A stretch of DNA of 64,000 nt from Polynucleobacter sp. JS-Mosq-20-D10 (GTDB lineage Bacteria > Pseudomonadota > Gammaproteobacteria > Burkholderiales > Burkholderiaceae). The notes under the pieces are model-generated. The model saw only the letters and a program-made list of their open reading frames with translations, was not told the DNA's origin and did no database searches. The DNA lies in assembly GCF_018687755.1 (NCBI RefSeq), contig NZ_CP061305.1, forward strand, positions 619,099 to 683,098, in the 5' to 3' direction. Below, piece by piece: positions 26,165 to 34,241 of the stretch; positions within the stretch are counted from its first letter, which is position 1; each line of letters opens with the position of its first letter. The translations under genes and the position numbers were made by a program.

Positions 26165-28036
26165 ATGCCCATGCTCCCCGCCATCCGCCAAATCCCCAAT
26201 TTGCTGCTCTTAGCCTTTCTGGCTGGGGTAGCACAGAATTCGGCTCATGGTGCGCAGGGGATCGCTCAATACGGTAAACCCAAATACGCTGATGGATTTA
26301 GCCATTTTGATTACGTCAATCCCCAAGCGCCTAGGGGTGGCACCTTAACTTTGCCTAACCCCGATCGTCGCACTAGCTTTGATAAGTTCAATCCGTTTAC
26401 GCTACGTGGGGTAACTGCGCCTGGTATCGCCCAGCTGATGTTTGAGTCTTTGGCGGTGGGCAGTGCGGATGAGGTCTCTAGTGCCTACGGTTTGATTGCA
26501 GAAGATATTGCAGTGGCGTCCGATAAGATGTCGGTGATGTTTCGGATTCGTCCTGAAGCAAAGTTTTCAGATGGTAATGCGATTTTGGCTGGTGATGTCA
26601 AGCACAGCTTTGATACCTTGATGAGCTCTCTTGCCAATCCACAATTTAAAACGGTGTATGCCGACGTGAAGCAGGCGGTAGTTGTCTCGGATCGAGTGAT
26701 CCGCTTTGACTTTAAGAATCGCAATCCTGAATTACCAGTGATGGTAGGTACCTTGCCCATCTTCTCTCGCAACTGGGGTAAGAAACCCGATGGCACTATT
26801 ACTCCATTTGATAAGTTGACTTTTGAGCACCCGATAGCAAGTGGCCCCTATGTGATCGAGTCTTATAAAGCTGGCAAGACCATGATCTTTAAACGTAACC
26901 CTAATTACTGGGCTGATCAGGGTGGTAAGCCACTCAATGTCCGTGTTGGTTTTTACAACTTTGATCGCGTGAACTACAAACTCTATAGTGATGATGCTGT
27001 TCGTTTAGAAGCCTTTAAGGCTGGAGAGTTTGACGCATTAGTAGAGTACCGCGCTAAGAATTGGGCTAAGAGTTATGTGGGCCCCAGGTTTAATGATGGC
27101 ACCCTAGAAAAGAAAGCGTTTCTAAATCACAATGGCGCAGGCATGCAAGGTTTTGCAATGAATGTACGTCGACCGATTTTTCAGGATCCACGGGTACGAC
27201 AAGCTTTGGGTTACGCGCTTGATTTTGAATGGTTAAATCGCCAACTCTTCTTTGAGCAATACAGTCGGATCAATAGTTACTTTACGAACAGCGATCTCAG
27301 CGCCAATTTCGATGGCCCTCGTAAACCTACTGAAGCGGAATTGAAATTACTGAAGCCCCTGAAAGCGCAATACCCTAAGTGGGTGCCTGACGCCGTCTTT
27401 GATCCAATGCCTATAGCACCCTCAACCGCTTCGCCCGATAGCTTGCGCCAGAACCTGCGCAAGGCGCGTGATTTATTAGCTCAGGCTGGTTGGCAGTACC
27501 GCGATGGTGCCTTGCGAAATATGCAGGGCGAGCCATTTCGTTTTGAGATGGTCGAAGATGGTCCATTCTTTTTGAGGGTTTTGTCATCCTATATTCGTAA
27601 CTTAGAGAAGCTGGGTATTGCGGTGGATATTCGGACAAGCGATTTTGCTTTACATCAGAAACGCATGGATGAATACGATTTCGATATGACCACCATTCGT
27701 TTCCCTGATTCACAAAGCCCTGGTAATGAATTGTGGGATCGCTTTGGCAGTCAGGCCGCAAAAGAAAAAGGCTCTGACAATGTGATTGGAGTTCAATCCC
27801 CTGTGGTTGACGCCTTAGTGGATGCAGTTGTCAAAGCTCAAACCCGTGAAGAGTTGCGTGCGGCTACTAGAGCCTTAGACCGCGTGCTTTGGAATAGTTA
27901 TTACGTCATTCCCCAGTGGTACAACCCAACACACCGAATCGCGTATCGTAAGGAGATGCGCTATCCAGAACCGCCTTTGTATTTCACCGCTGAATCTTGG
28001 ATTCTGCTCAATTGGTGGAAAGAGGGGGCGCGTTAA
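26165..28036 (+). CDS. yejA: Peptide ABC transporter substrate-binding protein YejA
   Basis: A 623-residue family 5 extracellular solute-binding protein with a signal peptide (LLLLAFLAGVAQNSAHG, about residues 13-29). YejA-type segments are YGKPKYADGFSHFDYVNP near the mature N-terminus and the C-terminal IPQWYNPTHRIAYR. The Yej system imports oligopeptides and peptide-like antibiotics such as microcin C in E. coli. An in-frame TTG at 26141 lies upstream, but the ATG at 26165 gives a normal signal peptide. The stop overlaps the yejB start by one base. Confidence 0.93.
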   Translation: MPMLPAIRQIPNLLLLAFLAGVAQNSAHGAQGIAQYGKPKYADGFSHFDYVNPQAPRGGTLTLPNPDRRTSFDKFNPFTLRGVTAPGIAQLMFESLAVGSADEVSSAYGLIAEDIAVASDKMSVMFRIRPEAKFSDGNAILAGDVKHSFDTLMSSLANPQFKTVYADVKQAVVVSDRVIRFDFKNRNPELPVMVGTLPIFSRNWGKKPDGTITPFDKLTFEHPIASGPYVIESYKAGKTMIFKRNPNYWADQGGKPLNVRVGFYNFDRVNYKLYSDDAVRLEAFKAGEFDALVEYRAKNWAKSYVGPRFNDGTLEKKAFLNHNGAGMQGFAMNVRRPIFQDPRVRQALGYALDFEWLNRQLFFEQYSRINSYFTNSDLSANFDGPRKPTEAELKLLKPLKAQYPKWVPDAVFDPMPIAPSTASPDSLRQNLRKARDLLAQAGWQYRDGALRNMQGEPFRFEMVEDGPFFLRVLSSYIRNLEKLGIAVDIRTSDFALHQKRMDEYDFDMTTIRFPDSQSPGNELWDRFGSQAAKEKGSDNVIGVQSPVVDALVDAVVKAQTREELRAATRALDRVLWNSYYVIPQWYNPTHRIAYRKEMRYPEPPLYFTAESWILLNWWKEGAR

Positions 28037-29112
28037 TGCAAGGGCAAATGTGGTCATATATTTTCAAGCGTGTGCTCTTGATGATTCCTACTCTATTAGG
28101 TGTCTTAACTCTGACATTTGCTGTGGTGCAATTTGTCCCGGGCGGCCCAGTTGAGCAGTTAATGTTGGAACTCAAAGGCAAGGGCGATGCAGCAGTCAGT
28201 GGTGCGGAGTCTTCTGGTGGTGGAAGCAACTATCGTGGTCGCCAAGGAGTGGATGCTGAGCGTTTGGCTGAGGTGAAGGCCTTGTATGGTTTTGATAAGC
28301 CGCCAGTAGAGCGCTATTTCATGATGCTGAAACGTTTTGCACAATTTGATTTGGGTCAGAGTTACTACCAACACCAAAGTGTTTGGCAATTAGTGGTCTC
28401 TAAATTACCTGTGTCTATCAGCATTGGGTTATGGACCTTTTTTCTGACGTATTTGGTATCGATACCCCTAGGTATAGCTAAGGCAGTCAGAGATGGCTCT
28501 CGCTTTGATGCGGTGACGAGTACGATGATTCTGGTGGGCTATGCCATTCCAGGTTTTGTATTGGGCGTTCTTTTGCTCGTCATTTTTGGCGGCGGCAGTT
28601 TCTTGCAAATATTCCCCTTGCGCGGGCTGACTTCAGATAATTGGGGTGAGCTCAGCATGATCGGCAAGGTAATGGATTATTTGTGGCATTTAGTTTTGCC
28701 AATTACCGCCTCAGTTTTAGGAAGCTTTGCCGTGATCACCATGCTGACTAAAAACTCCTTTCTAGAGGAGATTCGTAAGCAGTATGTATTGACTGCGAGA
28801 GCTAAAGGCCTCACCGAAAAACAAGTGCTATGGAAGCATGTGTTCCGTAACGCACTTCTTCCCTTAGTCACTGGCTTTCCGGCGGCATTTATTGGCGCCT
28901 TCTTTACCGGCTCGCTACTGATCGAAACCTTATTTTCTTTAGATGGACTCGGTTTGCTTTCCTATGAGTCCGTCATGCGACGTGACTACCCAGTGGTTTT
29001 CGGAACACTCTATCTCTTTACACTGATTGGCTTGTTTACAAAGTTGATTTCGGATCTTTGCTACGTCTACATTGATCCGCGTATCCAGTTTGGTGCGGGA
29101 GGTGGCTCATGA
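28036..29112 (+). CDS. yejB: ABC transporter permease YejB
   Basis: A 358-residue permease of the DppB/OppB family with six hydrophobic segments. The first is followed by the large periplasmic loop characteristic of YejB (about residues 35-120, Gly/Ser-rich in the middle). The EAA loop is visible as RAKGLTEKQVLWKHVFRNAL. The ATG at 28036 shares its first base with the yejA stop (TAATG), which marks it as the start. A GTG-type extension upstream would run back into yejA and is not needed. Confidence 0.94.
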   Translation: MQGQMWSYIFKRVLLMIPTLLGVLTLTFAVVQFVPGGPVEQLMLELKGKGDAAVSGAESSGGGSNYRGRQGVDAERLAEVKALYGFDKPPVERYFMMLKRFAQFDLGQSYYQHQSVWQLVVSKLPVSISIGLWTFFLTYLVSIPLGIAKAVRDGSRFDAVTSTMILVGYAIPGFVLGVLLLVIFGGGSFLQIFPLRGLTSDNWGELSMIGKVMDYLWHLVLPITASVLGSFAVITMLTKNSFLEEIRKQYVLTARAKGLTEKQVLWKHVFRNALLPLVTGFPAAFIGAFFTGSLLIETLFSLDGLGLLSYESVMRRDYPVVFGTLYLFTLIGLFTKLISDLCYVYIDPRIQFGAGGGS

Positions 29113-30134
29113 GTCGCTGGCACAGATTTAAAAATAGCCGCATGGGTTACGCCAGCCTATGGATCTTCATGATCCTATTTGGTCTCTCCATGGGTGCAGA
29201 GCTGATTGCGAATGACAAACCCCTGATTGTTCGCTACGAAGGAAAATTCTATTTCCCAATTGTGAAGTCACAACCTGAGCGAGTGTTTGGCGGTGACTTC
29301 GCGACGCCAACCGATTTTTTAGATCCGGATATTCGCCACAACATTACTAGTAATGGTAATTGGGCAATTTATCCGCCAATCCCCTACAGCTATGAAACAC
29401 TGAATTACTTCTCAAAAGTGCCCAATCCTGCACCACCATCGTTTGATAACTGGTTAGGCACTGATGATCGTGGGCGCGATGTCTTATCTCGTTTAATTTA
29501 TGGCTTTCGCCTATCGATTTTGTTTGGCTTAGCGCTGACCATTGTTGGCGTTAGCGTAGGCATCATCACTGGCTCTTTAATGGGGTTCTTTGGCGGTAAG
29601 TTTGATCTGGTTTCTCAGCGTTTGATTGAGATTTGGTCGGCGATGCCAGAGTTATATCTACTCATCATCTTTGCCTCCATCTTTAACCCGAGCATTTGGC
29701 TTCTGATTATTTTGCTAGCGGCATTTGGTTGGATGGGCCTATCTGATTATGTGCGTGCAGAGTTCTTCCGCAATCGCGCACTAGAGTACGTTCGTGCAGC
29801 CAGAGCATTGGGATTAACCAATCTACAAATCATGCGCCGTCATATTTTGCCGAATAGTTTGACACCCGTTATTACCTTTCTTCCCTTTAGAATGAGCGCG
29901 GCGATTTTGTCGCTCACCAGTTTAGATTTCTTAGGTTTAGGTGTGCCACCAGGAACGCCGAGTCTTGGTGAATTACTCTCCCAAGGAAAAAGTAATTTAG
30001 ATGCGTGGTGGATTTCACTATCAACCTTTGTTGTTTTAGTAGCCACCTTACTCTTACTTACTTTTATGGGTGAGGCCTTACGTGATGCTTTTGATTCTCG
30101 TAAGTCAGGCGCGATGAGTGGAGGCCGTTCATGA
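29109..30134 (+). CDS. yejE: ABC transporter permease YejE
   Basis: A 341-residue permease, the same length as E. coli YejE. Like other YejE proteins it has a long periplasmic region after the first membrane segment (RYEGKFYFPIVK, LDPDIR, IPYSYETLN), then WLGTDDRGRDVLSRLIYG and five more membrane segments. The EAA loop is RAARALGLTNLQIMRRHILP. It overlaps yejB by four bases. Confidence 0.94.
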   Translation: MSRWHRFKNSRMGYASLWIFMILFGLSMGAELIANDKPLIVRYEGKFYFPIVKSQPERVFGGDFATPTDFLDPDIRHNITSNGNWAIYPPIPYSYETLNYFSKVPNPAPPSFDNWLGTDDRGRDVLSRLIYGFRLSILFGLALTIVGVSVGIITGSLMGFFGGKFDLVSQRLIEIWSAMPELYLLIIFASIFNPSIWLLIILLAAFGWMGLSDYVRAEFFRNRALEYVRAARALGLTNLQIMRRHILPNSLTPVITFLPFRMSAAILSLTSLDFLGLGVPPGTPSLGELLSQGKSNLDAWWISLSTFVVLVATLLLLTFMGEALRDAFDSRKSGAMSGGRS

Positions 30135-31798
30135 GTTCCGTGAAAAGTGCTGCTCCACTCCTGCGCTATGAAGATTTTTCAATTTCTTTTGGTTCAGGTC
30201 GGCGTGAAAAATTTGCTGTGAGCCATCTTGATTTAGAAATTGGGGTAGGTGAGCGCATTGCCCTAGTTGGAGAGTCCGGTTCAGGTAAGACGCTGACTGC
30301 TTTAGCGCCACTACGTCTTGAGCCGGAGGGTGCAAAAACATCTGGTCGAATTTTGTGGAGTGGCCAGAGTGCAGATGCTAGTAATCCTTCTGTGAATTTG
30401 CTAGACCTACCAATACAAGCTATTCGTGAAATTCGTGGTCGTGAGATTGCCATGGTCTTCCAGGAGCCGATGACTGCGCTCAATCCTTTGTTTACTATCG
30501 GCAATCAGATTGTTGAGGCAGTGCAGATTTATGAGCCATTGATCTCTAAGCCTGACGGAATGTCTGCTGCAATTGAACTGCTTAAGAAGACGGGTATTCC
30601 GGAGCCAGAAAAACGCTTTCATTCTTATCCTCACCAGCTATCTGGTGGACAGCGCCAACGCGCCATGATTGCAATGGCCTTGGCTTGTAAACCCAGATTA
30701 CTCATTGCAGACGAGCCTACTACCGCTTTGGACGTGAGCTTGCGTTTGCAGATTTTAGATTTACTCAAAGAGTTGCAGGAGGAGTCTAAGGATCACGGTG
30801 GCATGGCGATCTTATTAATTACCCATGACCTTAATTTAGTAAAGCATTTTGCTCAGCGTGTTGCCGTTCTCAATCAGGGCAACCTAATGGAAGTAGGGCC
30901 TACAAAGCAAGTCTTTGAGCATCCGGATAACGCGTATACAAAAGCGTTGGTCAACAGCGAACCTGTGCGCAACTTAGCACCAGTAATGCCTTTGGCACCC
31001 GTCCTATTAAAGACGGAGAGCTTATCTGTTTCTTATCCTGGCACAGAGTCCACCTCTTGGTTTAAAAAATCTTCACGTCATCAGGTCTTACGAAAGGTGA
31101 GCTTTGAGCTCAAGCAGGGACAGACTATCGGTGTCATTGGGGAGTCTGGTTCAGGTAAGACCACTTTAGGTATGGCAGTTTTAGGTTTGTTGGGTGATTC
31201 TGCAGCAGAGATCACGGGCACAGTAGATGTATTGGGTAAAGATTGGCAAAAGCTAAAACCATTGGATCGCCGAGCCATGCGCTCGAGTTTGCAGGTAATT
31301 TTTCAAGATCCATTTGGCTCACTTTCTCCGCGCATGAATGTGATGCAAATTGTTTCAGAGGGTTTGGATGTGCATTTTCCGAATTTGTCTGCGGCGGAGC
31401 GTGAGTCCCGCGTTCTCGATATTTTGCGAGAGGTGGGAATTGATCGTTCCGCTCTCACGCGCTATCCCCATGAATTTTCTGGCGGTCAGAGGCAGCGCAT
31501 TGCCATTGCTCGTGCTTTGATTCTGAAGCCGCAGATCTTGGTATTGGATGAGCCAACTTCAGCATTAGATGTATCGATTCAAAAACAGGTGCTCGCATTG
31601 CTGACGGAGCTCCAGAAAAAATACAACTTAGCCTATTTGATGATTAGCCATGATTTGGCGGTCATTCGGGCAATGTCGCATGAGGTGATGGTGCTCAAAG
31701 GGGGTAGGGTGGTGGAGTTTGGTGATACTGAGACCCTCATTAAGCACCCTCGTCAGACTTACACCAAAGAGCTTTTTGCAGCCGCTGAACTGAGCTAA
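30131..31798 (+). CDS. yejF: Dual ATP-binding protein YejF
   Basis: A 555-residue ABC ATPase with two nucleotide-binding domains in one chain. Walker A motifs are GESGSGKTL (about residue 47) and GESGSGKTT (about 337). Signatures LSGGQRQRAMIAMAL and FSGGQRQRIAIARAL are each followed by DEPTTALD or DEPTSALD. It drives YejABE import. It overlaps yejE by four bases and closes the operon. Its stop codon lies in the loop of a strong hairpin. Confidence 0.94.
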   Translation: MSSVKSAAPLLRYEDFSISFGSGRREKFAVSHLDLEIGVGERIALVGESGSGKTLTALAPLRLEPEGAKTSGRILWSGQSADASNPSVNLLDLPIQAIREIRGREIAMVFQEPMTALNPLFTIGNQIVEAVQIYEPLISKPDGMSAAIELLKKTGIPEPEKRFHSYPHQLSGGQRQRAMIAMALACKPRLLIADEPTTALDVSLRLQILDLLKELQEESKDHGGMAILLITHDLNLVKHFAQRVAVLNQGNLMEVGPTKQVFEHPDNAYTKALVNSEPVRNLAPVMPLAPVLLKTESLSVSYPGTESTSWFKKSSRHQVLRKVSFELKQGQTIGVIGESGSGKTTLGMAVLGLLGDSAAEITGTVDVLGKDWQKLKPLDRRAMRSSLQVIFQDPFGSLSPRMNVMQIVSEGLDVHFPNLSAAERESRVLDILREVGIDRSALTRYPHEFSGGQRQRIAIARALILKPQILVLDEPTSALDVSIQKQVLALLTELQKKYNLAYLMISHDLAVIRAMSHEVMVLKGGRVVEFGDTETLIKHPRQTYTKELFAAAELS

Positions 31799-31808
31799 GA
31801 GCTCAGTT
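31788..31808 (+). terminator. Perfect hairpin at the end of yejF
   Basis: Nine-base arms AACTGAGCT and AGCTCAGTT surround an AAG loop, and the yejF stop TAA spans the arm/loop border. No T-run follows, so it is either a Rho-type 3' end structure or an mRNA-stabilising hairpin. Confidence 0.5.
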
Positions 31809-31900
31809 AAATAGGCTCTACAAGGGGCTAAAGTGGTGCATTTACGCCCCATAATGGCAAATACACTATTGAAAACAAAGAGTTATCTCAGGCTTAGCAC

Positions 31901-31929
31901 TTGGTGAAATGGGTCTTCTTTGCTAGAAT
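31901..31929 (+). promoter_or_regulatory. Sigma70-type promoter for the NlpC/P60-like gene
   Basis: A -35 box TTGGTG (31901-31906) and a -10 box TAGAAT (31924-31929) are 17 bases apart. The predicted transcription start falls at about 31936, the A of the ATG, so the message may be leaderless. Confidence 0.6.
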
Positions 31930-31935
31930 CGAGTG

Positions 31936-32619
31936 ATGTCCCTTAAAAAAGACCTCTTGCCAACGCTGATTCAGCAGTTGCCGATCGCTGCGCTGATTGC
32001 AATCACATTGGCTGCGAATCCCGCGCGAGCTGTGGATGCTGTTGCTGATACTGCAAAAGATTCGTCCGCAGAAGTTGTTAAAGAGACTCCTAAAGAAACC
32101 ATGTTTCAGGCAGGTAAGTCTTACTTCGCCCGCGTGTCAGATCGTTTGGCAGATTCCGTTACCGGCAAATCAGATGAATTAATTAATCGCGCTATGGAAG
32201 TGATTGGCGTGCGTTACCGCTGGGATGCTGAGTTGCCGCAATCAGGTTTGGACGGTAGTAGTTTTGTTGGCTATGTTTTTAAAGATAAGCTAGGTTTTTT
32301 ATTGCCACGCAAATCGACTCAAATGAGCCGAGTGGGCAAACCGATTACTCGTGAAGAATTGCAACCTGGTGACTTAGTGTTCTTCAACACCATGCGCTTA
32401 ACTTTCTCTCATGTCGGCATTTATGTTGGTGACAATAAATTTATTCACTCTCCATCCAAAGGTACCAGTGTGCGTGTAGACGATCTTGGTAGCCTTTACT
32501 GGGATAAGCGCTTTGACGGTGCTCGCCGCTTAGACGGTAGTGACAATTTGGGTGATGCAGAGCGTCAAGAGTTGCTCAATGAAGTCAATAAGCTCAAGCG
32601 TAAGTCCCGTAGCCTTTGA
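31936..32619 (+). CDS. NlpC/P60 (C40) family protein lacking the catalytic cysteine
   Basis: A 227-residue exported protein with a signal peptide (about residues 1-32, ending ANPARA). The NlpC/P60 domain covers about residues 80-200. The motif that normally reads D-C-S-G-F is here GLDGSSF, with Gly107 (codon GGT at 32254-32256) at the cysteine position. The other two catalytic-type residues remain: H159 in SHVGIYVG and H171 in FIHSPS. Cell-wall hydrolysis is therefore unlikely, and a binding or regulatory role is possible. A GTG just before the ATG is an alternative start. Confidence 0.85.
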   Translation: MSLKKDLLPTLIQQLPIAALIAITLAANPARAVDAVADTAKDSSAEVVKETPKETMFQAGKSYFARVSDRLADSVTGKSDELINRAMEVIGVRYRWDAELPQSGLDGSSFVGYVFKDKLGFLLPRKSTQMSRVGKPITREELQPGDLVFFNTMRLTFSHVGIYVGDNKFIHSPSKGTSVRVDDLGSLYWDKRFDGARRLDGSDNLGDAERQELLNEVNKLKRKSRSL

Positions 32620-32630
32620 TTTTTATCTAG

Positions 32631-32903
32631 CTAAGCGAGTGTATGCTCCCTTAGCCATTCTTTGAGCGCTAAATCAATCCTAGTTTGCCATCCCGACCCG
32701 GATGCTTTAAATGCTTCGACTACGTCGCTAGACAAGCGAATGGTAGTTGATACTTTCGTTGGTAAAACTTGAGCCCCTCTAAGTTTTCGAGAGGCTAATT
32801 TAGCTTGTAGCGACTCTGGCAACTCTTTAAATGTTTTTGACTTTCTGAGCTCTTCAGCTGACCACTCGAAGTTTTCACCATTAATTTTGGATTTGTTTTT
32901 CAT
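32631..32903 (-). CDS. brnA: BrnA-type antitoxin (ribbon-helix-helix)
   Basis: A 90-residue protein. The C-terminal half (about residues 47-88, KVSTTIRLSSDVVEAFKASG then WQTRIDLALKEWLREH) is the ribbon-helix-helix DNA-binding unit of BrnA, and the N-terminal half is the toxin-contact region (WSAEELRKSKTFKELPESL). BrnA neutralises the BrnT RNase and represses the operon. Here the upstream toxin is broken, so this is an orphan antitoxin that keeps its predicted operator. Its first 23 bases overlap the end of the toxin remnant. Confidence 0.85.
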   Translation of the reverse strand: MKNKSKINGENFEWSAEELRKSKTFKELPESLQAKLASRKLRGAQVLPTKVSTTIRLSSDVVEAFKASGSGWQTRIDLALKEWLREHTLA

Positions 32904-33076
32904 ATTCAGTGAGCTCCCGCTTGTTTGCTTTTCTAAAGCTAATGACTCGTATTCCCTTTTCGCTCATCCACAGAAAGTCTTGCACCCTCAAAATCAAACT
33001 CGATAACCTCCTCAAATAAGAGATTTCGTTCTATTAGATTTCTTTTGTTTTTATGGTCATCATAGGTAATCTCCAT
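32881..33076 (-). pseudogene. brnT: Degraded BrnT toxin gene
   Basis: The minus strand from the ATG at 33076 encodes a BrnT-like start (MEITYDDHKNKRNLIERN, then FEFDFEGARLSVDERKG-like residues). It reaches a TAG at 32939-32941 after 45 codons. In the next frame the conserved BrnT C-terminus resumes (IRVISFRKANKRELTEYE) and ends at 32881. The middle strands of the toxin (the usual GRLH...VFT region, roughly 25-30 residues) are missing. An internal deletion with a frameshift explains both. BrnT is normally about 90-100 residues. Confidence 0.85.
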
Positions 33077-33109
33077 ATATCTAATTGTAGTTACAATCAG
33101 ATATATGGA
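33072..33109 (-). promoter_or_regulatory. Predicted BrnA operator, 38-base palindrome over the brnTA promoter
   Basis: Outer arms TCCATATATCT (33072-33082) and AGATATATGGA (33099-33109) and inner arms ATTGTA and TACAAT form a near-perfect palindrome centred at 33090/33091. On the minus strand TTTCCA and TACAAT, 17 bases apart, could be the promoter. The palindrome also covers the GGAG ribosome site of brnT. This fits autorepression by a ribbon-helix-helix antitoxin. Confidence 0.75.
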
Positions 33110-33147
33110 AATATACCATGCTTATGATGTGGGGATGTGGGGAGGTT

Positions 33148-34062
33148 TTACTGCTTCAACCTTTCCTTAATCAACCCCATTTGCTCCTGTGCTGCAACCT
33201 CACCAGCAAGAATGGCGGCATTTCTAGATTTGAAGTCACCGCTACTCATTTGTTTGAGTAGGGGCGTGATCACAATATCGGCGCTCTTGAGCTCATATTG
33301 ATTAATACTTCGCTGCATGATGGATATGGTTTGTTGCATAACGCCAAAGGTTCCGCTGGCATCCTGATGAACAGGCTCTGATGAGATGTTGACCGCAATC
33401 ACCAGCGTTGCGCCCATCTGCCTGGCATAACTCACTGGTACGGGGGCAACTAAGCCGCCGTCAACATACTCTTTGCCGCTAATGACTGCTGGCTGGAATA
33501 CACCTGGAACACTACAGGAGGCGCGCACTGCTAGACCTGTATTGCCAGAGCGAAACAAAATACCTTTACCGGATTGCAGTTCAGTCGCCACAATCCCCAG
33601 GGGTATCCGCATTTGCTCGATAGACTTATTTTGCACTTCACGATTCACCATGTTTTGCAGGGCGTCCCCTTTAATGAGGCCGCCAAATCTTCCCGCAAAA
33701 GGGAGTCCCCAGTCGGCAATGGTGGCTTCATCAAGACTTAAGGCGAGTCGATTGAGATCATTTCCAGTAGCACCAGAGGCAAGTAATGCCGCAATAACGC
33801 TTCCGGCGCTACTGCCGACCACGATATCGGGTCGAATACCTTGCGCCTCTAAAGCCTTAATAACACCCACATGGGCAAAACCTCGGGCGGCACCCGCCCC
33901 TAACGCAAGGCCAATGACAGGCTTGCGACTACTCATTAAGCTACAACCAGCCAGACTCGAGCCCCCAAGCAGAGCCCCTAAACCTAGGCCTAAGCCCAGA
34001 AAACGACGTCTTGCATCGGTCTCAGGGGATGAAAGAGGGGGTAGGGCTGTAATTTCGTGCAT
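33148..34062 (-). CDS. Patatin-like phospholipase family lipoprotein (RssA-like)
   Basis: A 304-residue protein. A twin-arginine-like RRRFLGLG run precedes a hydrophobic stretch and a lipobox LAGC with Cys40. The patatin domain follows: oxyanion loop GLALGAGAARGFAHVGV (51-67), nucleophile Ser85 in GSSAGS, and the catalytic Asp in VDGGLVAPVP. Members hydrolyse lipid acyl chains. The lipobox suggests membrane attachment on the periplasmic side. It is divergent from scpB. Confidence 0.9.
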   Translation of the reverse strand: MHEITALPPLSSPETDARRRFLGLGLGLGALLGGSSLAGCSLMSSRKPVIGLALGAGAARGFAHVGVIKALEAQGIRPDIVVGSSAGSVIAALLASGATGNDLNRLALSLDEATIADWGLPFAGRFGGLIKGDALQNMVNREVQNKSIEQMRIPLGIVATELQSGKGILFRSGNTGLAVRASCSVPGVFQPAVISGKEYVDGGLVAPVPVSYARQMGATLVIAVNISSEPVHQDASGTFGVMQQTISIMQRSINQYELKSADIVITPLLKQMSSGDFKSRNAAILAGEVAAQEQMGLIKERLKQ

Positions 34063-34086
34063 ATAGCTATTGTATTGAGCCTCCCT

Positions 34087-34092
34087 TATAAT
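34087..34092 (+). promoter_or_regulatory. Candidate -10 box for scpB-rluB
   Basis: A perfect TATAAT stands 150 bases before the chosen scpB start, in the divergent gap with the patatin gene. No good -35 box is seen at 16-18 bases. The 80-150 bases that follow show no recognisable riboswitch. Confidence 0.45.
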
Positions 34093-34241
34093 AGTTGCAC
34101 GGTGAGCGAAAAAGACTTCGTTTCAGCGCGGGTAGCTCTCCCAAGTGAATTTTGTGGATGCATTGCCCGCAGTAGCTAAAAGTGCCACCAGAACACTACC
34201 AACCCATTACTGAAATACATTTTTATAGTCTCATCAGGCCA

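Noticed and set aside
27997..28035. Longer N-terminus for yejB starting inside yejA
   Set aside because: The ATG at 28036 overlaps the yejA stop and begins at the usual YejB N-terminus. The extension is the yejA sequence read in another frame.
33473..34066. 197-codon open frame antisense to the patatin gene
   Set aside because: It mirrors a clearly coding patatin frame with catalytic motifs. Its own residues are Pro/Arg/Ala-rich with no domain and no ribosome site.
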